Source of the DNA: Roseiarcus sp963816065
GTDB lineage: Bacteria; Pseudomonadota; Alphaproteobacteria; Rhizobiales; Beijerinckiaceae
Direction: 5' to 3'
Assembly: GCA_963816065.1 (NCBI GenBank)
Contig: CAWFJG010000007.1
Location: 1-64,000, forward strand
Length of the DNA stretch: 64,000 nt
In this document: in pieces, positions 18,591 to 27,476 of the stretch
Position numbering within the stretch: the stretch's first letter is position 1
Layout: every line of letters begins with the position of its first letter
Translations under genes and position numbers: made by a program
The notes under the pieces: generated by a model
The model's database searches: none
The model's input: the letters and a program-made list of their open reading frames with translations, nothing else
What the model was told of the DNA's origin: nothing

Positions 18591-18686
18591 CACGATGCCA
18601 AGGAAGCTGCTGTCACGACGCGCACGCTTCCGGAGCGCAGTCAACTCCAGCCCGCGAGCCTGAGATTGGCAACGAGCCGACAGGGA

Positions 18687-19568
18687 TCACAAGAACATCT
18701 CTCTGTCCCGCGCGACCGCCTCGGCCAGATGCTCGGCGACCGCGCGGATGCGGCCGAGGGCGCGCGTGTCCTCGTGGGTCACGAGCCAGTAGGCGCGCGT
18801 CGCGCGCCGCTCGGGCAGCACGGGCTTGAGATCGTCGAAGCGGCGAGCAATGAAATGGTGCACGACGCCGAGGCCGACGCCGGCGCGCAGGGCTTCGAGC
18901 TGGGTCACGGCGCTCGCGCTTTCGAAACTGGTCGGCGCCCCGTCGAACAACTCGCGCACATAATCGAGCGCCGTCGAGTAGGCGTGCTCCTCGACAAAGC
19001 CGATCAGCCGATGGCTTTTCAGCGCCTCGATATCGGCCGGCGCGCCGTTGCGCTCGAGATAGGCGGCGGTTGCGTAGATTCCGAGGGTGTAGTCGGTGAG
19101 CCTGCGGGCGACGAACCGACCCTCCTCCGGCTTGTCGAGGCCGACGACCACGTCGACCTCGCGTCGCACGAGCGGAGTGAGCTGCGGCAGCGGCATCAGC
19201 TGCAGCCGTAGTCCCGGATGGCGCTCGGCGAAATCCTTCAGCGCCCCGGTCAGATAGTAGGTGGAAAAGCCGTCCGGCGCGCCGATCCGGACGTCGCCGA
19301 CGAGTTCGAGGTCGACGCCGGAGATCTCGCCCTGGGCGTGCAGGAAGGCGCTCTCCATCTCCTCCGCGGCGCTCAGGAAGCGATCGCCGGCGTCGGTCAG
19401 GGTCGCTCCCGTCGTGCGCCGATCGAACAGTTTGGCGCCGAGCGCGGCCTCGAGCGCCGCGATGCGGCGGCTGACTGTGGCGTGATCGAGGCGCAAGCGC
19501 TTGGCCGCGGCGACGAACTGGCCGGCGCGGGCGACAGCGAGAAAGACGCGGACGTTATCCCAGTCCAT
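18687..19568 (-). CDS. LysR-family transcriptional regulator
   Basis: 293 residues, normal for the family. The winged HTH is at residues 1-60 (MDWDNVRVFLAVARAGQF, LDHATVSRRIAALEAALGAK), followed by a periplasmic-binding-like effector domain. A LysR gene of this kind is often divergent from mmsA in Rhizobiales, so it probably once faced the mmsA gene now 2 kb away and may control valine catabolism (inference). The interval is filled with two TA modules and a second, truncated copy of this gene's first 215 bp (20421-20635). The start at 19568 matches the copy; an ATG 12 bp upstream is less likely. Confidence 0.92.
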   Translation of the reverse strand: MDWDNVRVFLAVARAGQFVAAAKRLRLDHATVSRRIAALEAALGAKLFDRRTTGATLTDAGDRFLSAAEEMESAFLHAQGEISGVDLELVGDVRIGAPDGFSTYYLTGALKDFAERHPGLRLQLMPLPQLTPLVRREVDVVVGLDKPEEGRFVARRLTDYTLGIYATAAYLERNGAPADIEALKSHRLIGFVEEHAYSTALDYVRELFDGAPTSFESASAVTQLEALRAGVGLGVVHHFIARRFDDLKPVLPERRATRAYWLVTHEDTRALGRIRAVAEHLAEAVARDREMFL

Positions 19569-19659
19569 GTCAGCGGACACTAGCGCGCCGGGCGCGAACG
19601 CATAAAGCGCCTGCTCGACGGATTCGCCGCGCGTGCGGGTGCGACCAAGCGTCGTCGGC

Positions 19660-20081
19660 TCATGCGCCGGCGGTCCAGGGATCGATTACCGTTACGCCCG
19701 CAGCGACGAATGCGCTTGCGTCCCGGGTGGCCACGGCGAAATTGCGCGACGCGGCGGTGGCGGCGATATAGCCGTCCGGGGTGGGAAAGCCCCTTCCGAC
19801 CGAGCGCGCCTTCACCGCCAGATCCCCATAACGGCGGGCCGCGTCCGTATCGAACGGCAGGATCCTATCGACGAATAGAGCCATCACCCCTTCGAGCGCC
19901 GCCGCCAATTTGACTTTGCGCTTCCCGCCGGAACCGCGCCGACGCCGAACATCAGTTCGGCGATCGTCACGCTGGAGAGATAGAGCGCTTCCGCAGTCTG
20001 CGCGTCGAGCCATTGCAGAACCGCTGGATCCGGTTCGGGCTTCATCGCCTCAGAGACGACATTGGTGTCGAGCACAATCAT
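19660..20081 (-). pseudogene. FitB/VapC-type PIN toxin (one frameshift)
   Basis: The first part (20081 to about 19925) reads MIVLDTNVVSEAMKPEPDP and SSVTIAELMFGV, with Asp5 and the conserved Glu of the PIN fold. After a shift, the second part to 19660 reads FPTPDGYIAATAASRNFAVA and ATRDASAFVAAGV, with the other catalytic acids. All catalytic residues are present, so a one-base error would restore an active toxin. The start overlaps the antitoxin stop by 4 bp. Its sequence differs from the VapC at 17899, so the two are not duplicates. It lies between the intact lysR gene and the partial lysR copy. Confidence 0.88.
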
Positions 20082-20332
20082 TCGAAACTCAGCGGCTCGG
20101 CGGGGTTCCGGTCGCAGGCCCTCTCTAGGGCCTCAAGGTCGGCGTTGGTCAGGCCAATCTTGCGGCTCATATCCCTGAGCGCGCCGCCAATCTGAAGACG
20201 ATCGGCTGGCCGCACTGCGGCCTCCAGAATTGCTCGTATCTCCGCTTCCGCGCTGCGTCCGTGCTGGGCGGCCAGTATTTTCAAAGCGCGATGCGTTTCG
20301 CTCGAGAGATTGCGCACGGTGACGGCGGGCAT
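20078..20332 (-). CDS. FitA-like ribbon-helix-helix antitoxin
   Basis: 84 residues from MPAVTVRNLSSETHRALKIL, an Arc/FitA-type ribbon-helix-helix, followed by AEAEIRAILEAAV and a C-terminal toxin-binding tail (ALERACDRNPAEPLSFE). It overlaps the toxin gene by 4 bp. Two TGATATCA palindromes 29-36 and 49-56 bp upstream (20361-20388) are the probable operator. An upstream ATG at 20353 is in frame but would cut into the space before the operator, so 20332 was chosen. Confidence 0.88.
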   Translation of the reverse strand: MPAVTVRNLSSETHRALKILAAQHGRSAEAEIRAILEAAVRPADRLQIGGALRDMSRKIGLTNADLEALERACDRNPAEPLSFE

Positions 20333-20360
20333 GACAGCGGTACCCCGAGCCAATGATCGA

Positions 20361-20388
20361 TGATATCAAGCTAAGGATTCTGATATCA
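20361..20388 (-). promoter_or_regulatory. Twin TGATATCA operator upstream of the FitAB-like operon
   Basis: TGATATCA occurs at 20361-20368 and 20381-20388. Each is a perfect palindrome and their starts are exactly 20 bp apart, two helical turns, as expected for cooperative binding of ribbon-helix-helix dimers. The same core (within GCTGATATCAGC) lies before the antitoxin gene at 30309, which belongs to the same family. Confidence 0.7.
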
Positions 20389-20635
20389 TATTGCAAGGAA
20401 GATGGCGGCGCTCCGCGCTTTCCATCTCCTCCGCGGCGCTCAGGAAACGGTCGCCGGCGTCGGTCAGCGTCGCGCCCGTGGCGCCCCGGTCGAACAGTTT
20501 GGCGCCGAGCGCGGCCTCGAGCGCCGCGATGCGGCGGCTGACGGTCGCATGATCCGGGCGCAGACGCTTCGCCGCCGCGACGAACTGGCCGGCGCGCGCG
20601 ACGGCGAGGAAGACCCTGACGTTGTCCCAGTCCAT
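20366..20635 (-). pseudogene. Truncated second copy of the lysR 5' end
   Basis: From the ATG at 20635 to about 20421 this repeats codons 1-72 of the LysR gene at 18687-19568. The proteins differ at only about three positions (L27P, R51G, T52A), while the DNA differs at roughly one base in ten, mostly at third codon positions. After ESA the frame runs into unrelated sequence holding the FitA operator and stops at 20366. Homology starts at the start codon; the upstream sequences do not match. The mostly silent differences indicate a separate evolutionary history rather than a fresh tandem duplication. Confidence 0.88.
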
Positions 20636-20684
20636 GGCCGGGCGGCCCCGATCCTCACGCTGGCGCTTGAGTGCCGCCGGCGTT

Positions 20685-20701
20685 GTATGCTATTGTCATA
20701 C
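20685..20701 (+). promoter_or_regulatory. Inverted repeat at the TacAT start (probable operator)
   Basis: GTATG-7 nt-CATAC lies directly before the ATG at 20704, in a TA-rich 20-bp stretch that stands out from its GC-rich surroundings. Position and symmetry fit an autoregulatory site for the ribbon-helix-helix antitoxin. The 5' leader would be extremely short. Confidence 0.5.
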
Positions 20702-20703
20702 GC

Positions 20704-20982
20704 ATGAGCAAGACCAAAGCTGCCACGTCTATCCTCAGCGTCCGGGTCAGCCCGGACGAGCGAGCGCTGCTCGATGCGGCCGCAGAAGAAGCGCGCACCT
20801 CGGTCAGCGATTTTGTCCGGCGGGCGGCGGTCGAGGCGGCCGAGATGGAAATCCTCAATCGTTCGAACGTTACGATTCCTGCCGAATCCTGGGAAGCTTT
20901 CGAGGCCTGGGCGGCGCGGCCGGCGGAGGATGTTCCCGGGCTCGTGGACTTGTTCAATCGTAAGCCGACATGGGAGCGGTGA
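20704..20982 (+). CDS. TacA-type (DUF1778) antitoxin
   Basis: 92 residues: MSKTKAATSILSVRVSPDER begins the ribbon-helix-helix, then LLDAAAEEARTSVSDFVRRA completes the DUF1778 motif. The C-terminal AESWEAFEAWAARPAEDVPG is the usual toxin-neutralising part. The gene overlaps the GNAT toxin by 13 bp. These antitoxins repress their operon together with the toxin. It sits in the interval between the partial lysR copy and mmsA, read towards mmsA. Confidence 0.92.
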   Translation: MSKTKAATSILSVRVSPDERALLDAAAEEARTSVSDFVRRAAVEAAEMEILNRSNVTIPAESWEAFEAWAARPAEDVPGLVDLFNRKPTWER

Positions 20983-21506
20983 GCGCCCCGCGTCCTCTAG
21001 CGCAGAGCGACGACCGAAGCGGATTCGATTGCGGCCGCTTGGTCTTGAATGAGTGGTTCCATCGTTACGCATGGAACAATCATGCGACCGGAGCCTCTCG
21101 CGTCAGCGTCGTCGAGCACGTCGATACCGGCCGGATCGTCGGCTACGTGACGCTGAGCGCGGCCCATATTGAACGGGCGTTCCTACCAAAATCGCGACAG
21201 CGCAACCAGCCTGATCCCGTTCCTGTGACACTCCTTGGACAGCTTGCCGTGGATCTTCAGTGGCAAGGGCAAGGCCACGCGTTTTCGCTCCTGCAGTTCG
21301 CCTTGAGGGCCGCGCTGAAGGCGTCCGAGAGCGTGGCGAGCACAGGCGTCATCACACATCCTCTCGACGACAGCCTGCGCGGTTTCGACGCCCGCTGGGG
21401 GTTCTCAGACCTGCCTTTCGATCCTCGCCACACAATGATCGCGCGCATGGTCGACATTCGGCGGCGGCTGCAAATTCCGTCATCCTCCACAAACGAGCCA
21501 CCTTAG
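20970..21506 (+). CDS. TacT-type GNAT acetyltransferase toxin
   Basis: 178 residues. TacT toxins acetylate the amino group of charged tRNAs and stop translation. The fold is clear: LNEWFHRYAWNNHATGASRV, GYVTLSAAHIE, and the acetyl-CoA-binding LGQLAVDLQWQGQGHAFSLL. The usual catalytic Tyr near the C-terminus (a FY.R.GF motif, as in the second GNAT toxin at 36405) is replaced: here the segment reads LRGFDARWGFSDLPFD, with Asp in place of Tyr. That may weaken or abolish activity. The frame is intact and overlaps the antitoxin. Confidence 0.9.
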   Translation: MGAVSAPRPLAQSDDRSGFDCGRLVLNEWFHRYAWNNHATGASRVSVVEHVDTGRIVGYVTLSAAHIERAFLPKSRQRNQPDPVPVTLLGQLAVDLQWQGQGHAFSLLQFALRAALKASESVASTGVITHPLDDSLRGFDARWGFSDLPFDPRHTMIARMVDIRRRLQIPSSSTNEPP

Positions 21507-21606
21507 CCCGTTTCCGCACAGCCGATGCGCGATCTCCGTCATTGTTGTGCGCAAAATCCTGCGACATAAGAGCGTCAACCACACGCGTCTGTGAAGGGAG
21601 CGAAAC

Positions 21607-23104
21607 ATGATCGAGTACGGACATTTCATCGGCGGCAAGGCCGTCGCCGGCCAATCGGGCCGCACGGCCGAGGTTTTCCAGCCGATGGACGGCACGGTGC
21701 GGGGACATGTGGCGCTCGCCTCCAAGGCCGAAGTCCGCGCTGCGGTCGAGAACGCCGCCGCCGCGCAGCCGAAGTGGGGCGCGACCAATCCGCAGCGGCG
21801 CGCCCGCGTCCTGATGAAGTTCCTCGACCTCATCGCCCGCGACAACGAGGCGCTGGCCGAAATCCTCGCGCGCGAGCACGGCAAGACGATCGCCGACGCC
21901 AAGGGCGACATCCAGCGCGGCGTCGAGGTGGTCGAGTTCGCGCTCGGCGCGCCCCATCTGATGAAGGGCGAATACACCGACGGCGCCGGCCCCGGCATCG
22001 ACATCTATTCGATGCGCCAGCCGCTCGGCGTGGTCGCCGGCATCACGCCGTTCAACTTCCCGGCGATGATCCCGTTGTGGAAGCTCGCGCCCGCGATCGC
22101 CTGCGGCAACGCCTTCATCCTCAAGCCCTCGGAGCGCGACCCCGGCGTACCGATGAAGCTCGCCGAGCTGTTCATCGAGGCGGGCGGCCCTGCCGGCATC
22201 CTCAACGTGGTCAACGGCGACAAGGAGGCGGTCGACGCCATCCTCGACGATCCGGACATCCAGGCGATCGGCTTCGTCGGCTCGACCCCGATCGCCCATT
22301 ACATCTATTCGCGCGGCACCGCCGCCGGAAAGCGGGTGCAGTGCTTCGGCGGCGCCAAGAACCACATGGTGGTGATGCCCGACGCCGACATGGACCAGGC
22401 GGTCGACGCGCTGATCGGGGCCGGCTACGGTTCGGCGGGCGAACGCTGCATGGCGATCTCGGTCGCCGTGCCGGTCGGCAAGGAGACGGCCGACGAACTG
22501 GTGCGTAGGCTGATCCCACGCGTCGAATCCCTGAAGATCGGCCCGTCGACCGACTCGAGCGCCGATTTCGGCCCGCTCGTCACCAGGGCGGCGCTGGAGA
22601 AAGTGCGCGGCTATGTCGATCTCGGCGTGCAGGAAGGCGCAAAGCTCGTCGCCGACGGGCGCAACTTCAGGATGCAGGGCTACGAGAACGGCTTCTACAT
22701 GGGCGGTTGCCTGTTCGACAACGTCACCAAGGACATGCGCATCTACAAGGAGGAGATCTTCGGGCCCGTCCTGTCGGTCGTGCGCTCGCCCGACTATGCC
22801 GAGGCGCTCCGTCTCTGCAACGATCACGAATACGGCAACGGCGTCGCGATCTTCACCCGCGACGGCGACGCGGCGCGCGACTTCGCCAGCAAGGTCAAGG
22901 TCGGCATGATCGGCGTCAACGTGCCGATTCCGGTGCCGCTCGCCTACTACACCTTTGGCGGCTGGAAGCGCTCGGGCTTCGGCGACCTGAACCAGCACGG
23001 ACCGGATTTCGATCCGCTTCTACACCCGCACCAAGACGGTCACCGCCCGCTGGCCGTCGGGCATCAAGGACGGCGCGAGCTTCGTCATCCCGACGATGCA
23101 TTGA
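21607..23104 (+). pseudogene. mmsA: Methylmalonate-semialdehyde dehydrogenase (one frameshift near the 3' end)
   Basis: CoA-acylating aldehyde dehydrogenase that converts methylmalonate semialdehyde to propionyl-CoA in valine and thymine breakdown. Typical features: FIGGKAVAGQSGRTAEVFQP at the start, GITPFNFPAMIPLWKLAPAI, the NAD site GFVGSTPIA, and the catalytic Cys in GSAGERCMAIS near residue 284. The frame is open to about 23000, then shifts; the true end IRFYTRTKTVTARWPSG to IPTMH is read in another frame to the TGA at 23102-23104. The ATG at 21607 follows a GGAG site. A hairpin terminator lies immediately after. The pathway partners acyl-CoA dehydrogenase and mmsB are 8 kb away. Confidence 0.93.
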
Positions 23105-23146
23105 GCCAAACGACCGGCGGGGCGCCGATCGGCCCCGCCCTTTGGC
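23105..23146 (+). terminator. Rho-independent-like terminator after mmsA
   Basis: A long stem: outer arms GCCAAA (23105-23110) and TTTGGC (23141-23146), inner arms GGCGGGGC (23116-23123) and GCCCCGCC (23132-23139), with an 8-base loop. It starts directly at the mmsA stop. The T-run is short (three), so strength is uncertain. Confidence 0.65.
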
Positions 23147-23200
23147 TTCGTAAGGCGTAGCGCGTAATATGGAGCTGATGGTTCTCGAAGACGGCGTGTG

Positions 23201-23782
23201 ATGTCGACAGCGTTCAAGCTCATGTCCAGCGACGAGTTTCTCCTCTGGGCCGAGGGGAGAGAGGGCCGCTGGGAGTTGCACGACGGCGTACCCGTACAGT
23301 TGCACACCGGCTCGCCCGCTCTGATGGCGCCAGAACGGGCCGCCCACGTTCGGGTGAAGTTCAGGGCGGCGATGACGCTGCAAGAGGCGCTGAAAGACGC
23401 CGGCCTGCCGTGCGAGGTGTTTTCCGACGGTCTCGCCGTCACGGTCGATGCGCTGACGACGTTCGAGCCGGACGCGTCGGTCGTATGCGGCGAGCGGGTG
23501 CCCGCCGATGCGATCGCTATCGACAATCCCGTTGTCGTCGTCGAGGTCCTGTCGCCGAGCACCGCGGCGATCGACCATGGCCGCAAGCTCAGCGGATACT
23601 TCTCGCTGCCGAGCGTCGAGCACTACCTCATTCTCGACCCGGAGCGGCGCGTCGTCATCCACCACAAGCGCGGCCAGGGCGACGCGATCGAGACACGCGT
23701 GCTCAGCGAAGGCTCGGCGAAGCTCGATCCTCCGGGCTTCGCGGTCGCGGTCGAAGCGCTGTTCCCGCCGCTGGCGGATTAG
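23201..23782 (+). CDS. Uma2-family putative endonuclease (DUF820)
   Basis: 193 residues. Uma2/DUF820 proteins have a PD-(D/E)XK nuclease fold; their biological role is not settled. The motif EPDASVVCGE is followed by VVVVEVLSPSTAAIDHGRKL, giving the Asp...Glu-X-Leu arrangement seen in the family, then YFSLPSVEHYLILDPERR. The family is hugely expanded in cyanobacteria and patchy in alphaproteobacteria, usually as isolated genes, as here. A GTG three bases upstream or an ATG at 23222 are alternative starts. The frame is intact. Confidence 0.9.
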   Translation: MSTAFKLMSSDEFLLWAEGREGRWELHDGVPVQLHTGSPALMAPERAAHVRVKFRAAMTLQEALKDAGLPCEVFSDGLAVTVDALTTFEPDASVVCGERVPADAIAIDNPVVVVEVLSPSTAAIDHGRKLSGYFSLPSVEHYLILDPERRVVIHHKRGQGDAIETRVLSEGSAKLDPPGFAVAVEALFPPLAD

Positions 23783-24138
23783 AACCTGAACAGCGGATAG
23801 CCGGGGTCCGCATACTGAAGACGCTCGCGGCCGCGATAGCCGGTGAAAGTCCCCTCGACCGGGGAGGGTTGGTTGAAGGTGCTCGTCACGTAGTCGGGGC
23901 CGCCGTGCGGGGCCGAGGCGGCCGGGCCGAGCGTCAGCCAGGACGATCCGGCGTTCGCCCTCTTGTGAACCGTGATCTGGCGGCCCTCGGGCTGCTCGAC
24001 ATGATGTTTGTGGCCGGAATGCCGGGCGCGGGCGTGAATCGTCGGGGTCGCCCCCGCCCCCGTCGTCTGCGCCTCGGCCGAGGTCGCGAGCGCCGCGACC
24101 ATCGACGCCGCGGCAAACAAGAGTAACGATCGGACCAT
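23779..24138 (-). CDS. Secreted hypothetical protein
   Basis: 119 residues. It has an N-terminal signal peptide (MVRSLLLFAAASMVAALATS, then AEAQ with a likely cleavage site). The mature part has no known domain; it contains HARARHSGHKHH and ends in GYRGRERLQYADPGYPLFRF. Secreted proteins with a similar Tyr/Pro-rich end are common orphans in Rhizobiales. The start at 24138 was chosen because it begins the signal peptide. The stop overlaps the convergent Uma2 stop. Confidence 0.65.
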   Translation of the reverse strand: MVRSLLLFAAASMVAALATSAEAQTTGAGATPTIHARARHSGHKHHVEQPEGRQITVHKRANAGSSWLTLGPAASAPHGGPDYVTSTFNQPSPVEGTFTGYRGRERLQYADPGYPLFRF

Positions 24139-24247
24139 CGCCCTGCCCTTCGCTCGTCGCCGGGATCGCCCCTGCGCGAAAACGCGCCCGGAGATGGGGC
24201 GCGCGCGCCCCGCATTGCCCCGGCCGCCGAGGAAAAGCAAGCCCGTC

Positions 24248-25378
24248 TCAGTCGAGCGACTTGTGGAACCGCAGCACGCTGAGTCCCAGAAACGCGACGC
24301 CGAGCGCAGCGAGCGCCGCCATCTGCGGCCACAGCACGTCGAGGCCCACGCCCTTCAGGAACGTACCGCGGATGACGACGAGGTAATAGGTCATCGGGTT
24401 GACGTTCGACAGCCATTGCATGACCGGCGGCATGGTGGCGATCGGGAAGCTGAAGCCCGACAGGATGAAGGCGGGGTTGACGACGAAGAAGTTGGTTGCG
24501 AACGCCTGCTGCTGAGTGCGGCAGACGGTCGAGATCAGGAGGCCGATCCCGAGCACCGAGAGCAGATAGAAGCGAGGTTCCGAGCAGCAGCACCAACGGA
24601 TTGCCGACGGAACGGCACGCGGAACCAGAGCATGCCGACGGCGGCGATCACGATCGTCAGGGCGAGCCCGACCAGGAAATAGGGGATCGTCTTGCCGAGG
24701 ATGAACTCGAGCGGCCGGATCGGCGTCACCATGATCTGCTCGAGCGTGCCGACCTCGCGCTCGCGCACCACGGCGAAGGAGGTGAGGTTGACGATCATGA
24801 TCAGGGTCAGCGTCGCGATGACGCCGGGAACGAAGAACCAGCGGCTGTTGAAGTCCACGTTGTACCAGGGGCGCTGCTCGAGCGTCACGGTCGGCGGAGG
24901 CGGCGTGGCGGGGCGCGCACGGCGCATGAGGTCCGGCCGTTCTGCTGCGCGTAGGCCGCGACGATCTGGCTGACGTAGCCAGCGCGATCAGCGCGGTGTT
25001 CGAATTGGTGCCGTCGACGATCACCTGCGCGGGCGCCGATGGGGCCCTTGCGCAAGTCCTGGGCGAAGCCCGCCTCGATGACGATCGCGACCACCGCGTC
25101 CGCCCGGTCGATCGCATGGCGGATCTCGGCCACGTTCTTCGCGCGTTCGACGATCTGGAACCGTCCGCTGGCGCCGAAGCGGGAGATCAGCTCCGGCTTT
25201 CCTGGCTGTGATCGAGGTCGAGCACAATGGTCGACACATGGTAGACCTCGAAGGTCGCAGCGTAGCCGAAGATGAACAGCTGGACCAGGGTCGGGATCAG
25301 GAGGCGGAATTTCGCCGCGCGGTCGCGCCGCAGCTGCTGGAACTCCTTCAGGACCAGGTTGAAGACGCGGCCCCACAT
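24248..25378 (-). pseudogene. ABC-2 type permease, YhhJ-like, second of two (frameshifted)
   Basis: Last gene of the five-gene exporter operon. It reads MWGRVFNLVLKEFQQLRRDR at the start (25378), then FIFGYAATFEVYHVSTIVLD, the extracellular loop, VREREVGTLEQIMVTPIRPL and the C-terminal membrane segments YLLSVLGIGLLISTVCRTQQ and FIGVGL-like helices, ending RFHKSLD. At least four frame changes occur (about 25200, 24960, 24880, 24590). ABC-2 permeases of this type have one N-terminal helix, a large periplasmic domain and five C-terminal helices, and pump drugs or other large compounds out. Confidence 0.85.
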
Positions 25379-25382
25379 CGCC

Positions 25383-26517
25383 CTACCCCAGCGTCCTGCG
25401 AAAAGCCCGGGCGGCGAGAAGCCCGATGACTGCGGCGTAAAGCGCGAGCAAGGCGATCGGCTCGAGGAGGTCGCCAAGCCCGCTGCCCTTGAGGAACACC
25501 GACTTCAGGATCTCGAAGTAATACCGCGCCGGAACGAGATAGGTCAGCCACTGGATCGCCGCCGGCATCTGTTCGATCGGGAAGGCGAAGCCGGACAGCA
25601 GGGTGGTCGGCAGGAGCGTCGCGACGAGCGCGATCTGGCTGGCGCCGACCTGACTGCGGATGCTGGCCGAAATGAAATAGCCCAAGCCGAGCACGACCAC
25701 GAGAAAGAGCGACGTCGTCAGGAACAGCGTCGTGACCGCGCCGCGGAACGGCGCCTCGAACCAGAAGACCGCAATGAGCAGGCAGAAGGCGGCGTCGACG
25801 AGCCCGATGACGAAATAGGGCAGGATCTTTCCGACCATCAGCTCCATCCGGGTGACCGGGGTCGAGACCAGCACCTCCATCGTGCCCCGCTCCCACTCCC
25901 GCGAGATCGTGAGCGAGGTGAGCTGCGCGCCGACGAGCGCCATCACCAGCGCGACCACGCCGGGCATGATGAAGTTCCGGCTGACGAGGTCCTCGTTGTA
26001 CCAGACCCGGTACTGGGCGATCGCGGGGACGACGGGCGCGGGCAGGCCCATGCGCTGCGTGCGCTCGAGCTGGACACTGCCGGAATAGGCCCCGACAACC
26101 GCCTGCGCGTAGCCGAGGGCGATATTGGCGGTGTTGTCGTCGGTGGCGTCGAGGATCGCCTGCACCGAAGCGGCATTGGCCGTGGCGAGGTTCTCGGAAA
26201 AGTCATGGGGAACGACGATCGCCATCTTGCACCGGCCCGCGTCGATCGCGCGCGCGACGGCCGCGTAGTCGCGCTCGGACTCGACGATGGCGAAATAATG
26301 CGACGCCTGGAACGCCTTGCAGCAGCGCCTGGCTCTGCTGGCTGCCCTCGCGATCGAACACGCAGATCGGCACGTGCTCGAGATCCATGTTGACCCCGTA
26401 GCCGAGCAGCGCCATCTGCATGAGCGGCATCAGCAGCACCACCATCAGGCTGCGCGGATCGCGCAGGATCTGGATGATCTCCTTCCTGGCGATCGCCCTG
26501 ATCCGGCGGAGGGTCAT
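25383..26517 (-). pseudogene. ABC-2 type permease, first of two (one or two frameshifts)
   Basis: Starts with MTLRRIRAIARKEIIQILRD at 26517 and runs in one frame to about 26290, then continues in another to 25383. Motifs include YGVNMDLEHVPICVFDREGS, ISREWERGTMEVLVSTPVTR, LLSGFAFPIEQMPAAIQWLT and VPARYYFEILKSVFLKGSGL, all typical of YhhJ/RbbA-type permeases. Six membrane segments with a large loop after the first are predicted. The start overlaps the ATPase stop by 4 bp and the next permease starts 5 bp after its end. Confidence 0.87.
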
Positions 26518-27476
26518 GCGTCCGTCCTCCCGCCGTCGCCGCCGACGAGCTGGACGAACACGTCCTCGAGCGTCGCCTTGATCGGCTCGATCCGCGACCA
26601 GGAGAGACCGCGCTCGGCGAGCCGCGCCTCGATCGCCGCCCGATCGCGGGCGCCGTCCTCGACGACGATGTGCAACGACGAGCCGAACGGGGCGACGTCG
26701 CGGACGCCCTGCGCGCCTGCTCGTAGCGCCTCCAGCATCGCGCCGGCGTCCTCCCCCTCGACCAGCAGGATCTCGCCGCGGATCGCGCCGCGCTTGAGTT
26801 CGCGAGGGCGTCCCGAGCGCGACGAGCCGCCCGCCGTTGATCAGCGCGATACGATTGCAGTACTCGGCTTCGTCCATGTAGTGGGTGGTGATGACGACGC
26901 ACACGCCCTCGCCGGCGAGGGCGTAGATCAGGTCCCAGAAGCGCCGGCGCGCGAGGCCGGATCGACCCCCGAAGTCGGCTCGTCGAGGAACAGGATCGCC
27001 GGCTCGTGCAGGACCGCGCAGCCGAGCGCCAGACGCTGCTTCCAGCCGTCGGAAAGGTCGCCGACGATCGCGTCCTCCCCGCCCTCGAGCCCGGCCATGG
27101 CGACAGCGAAGGCGAGCCGCTGGCGAAGACGTGCGCCTTTGACCCCGTAGATGCCGCCGAAGAAGCTCAGGTTCTCCCTCACCGACAGATCGTCGTAGAG
27201 CGAGAATTTCTGCGACATGTAGCCGATCGTCTCGCGCACCTTTTCGGGATCGCGCGCGACGTCGAAGCCCGCGACTTCGGCCCGGCCGCCGCTCGGCCGC
27301 AGGAGGCCGCAAAGAATGCGGATCGTCGTCGATTTCCCCGCCCCGTTCGGTCCGAGGAAGCCCATGATCTCGCCGCGCCGCGCCACAAAGCTCACATCGT
27401 TGACGGCGACGAAATCGCCGAACCGCTTCACCAGTCGGTCCGCCCGGATGCGGACCTCGCCGAGGTCGCCATTCAT
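26514..27476 (-). pseudogene. ABC transporter ATP-binding protein, second of two (frameshifted)
   Basis: Nucleotide-binding subunit. Walker A GFLGPNGAGKSTTIRIL, signature LSDGWKQRLALGCAV (an unusual LSDGW in place of LSGGQ), Walker B AILFLDEPTSGVDP, and the H-loop VVITTHYMDEAEY are present. Frames change near 26950 and 26810; the end reads FVQLVGGDGGRTDA. The stop overlaps the next gene (ATGA). In E. coli RbbA, two such ATPase domains and a permease are fused in one protein; here they are separate genes. Confidence 0.88.

Noticed and set aside
21352..22998. 548-codon open frame antisense to mmsA
   Set aside because: Shadow of mmsA; no domain recognised.
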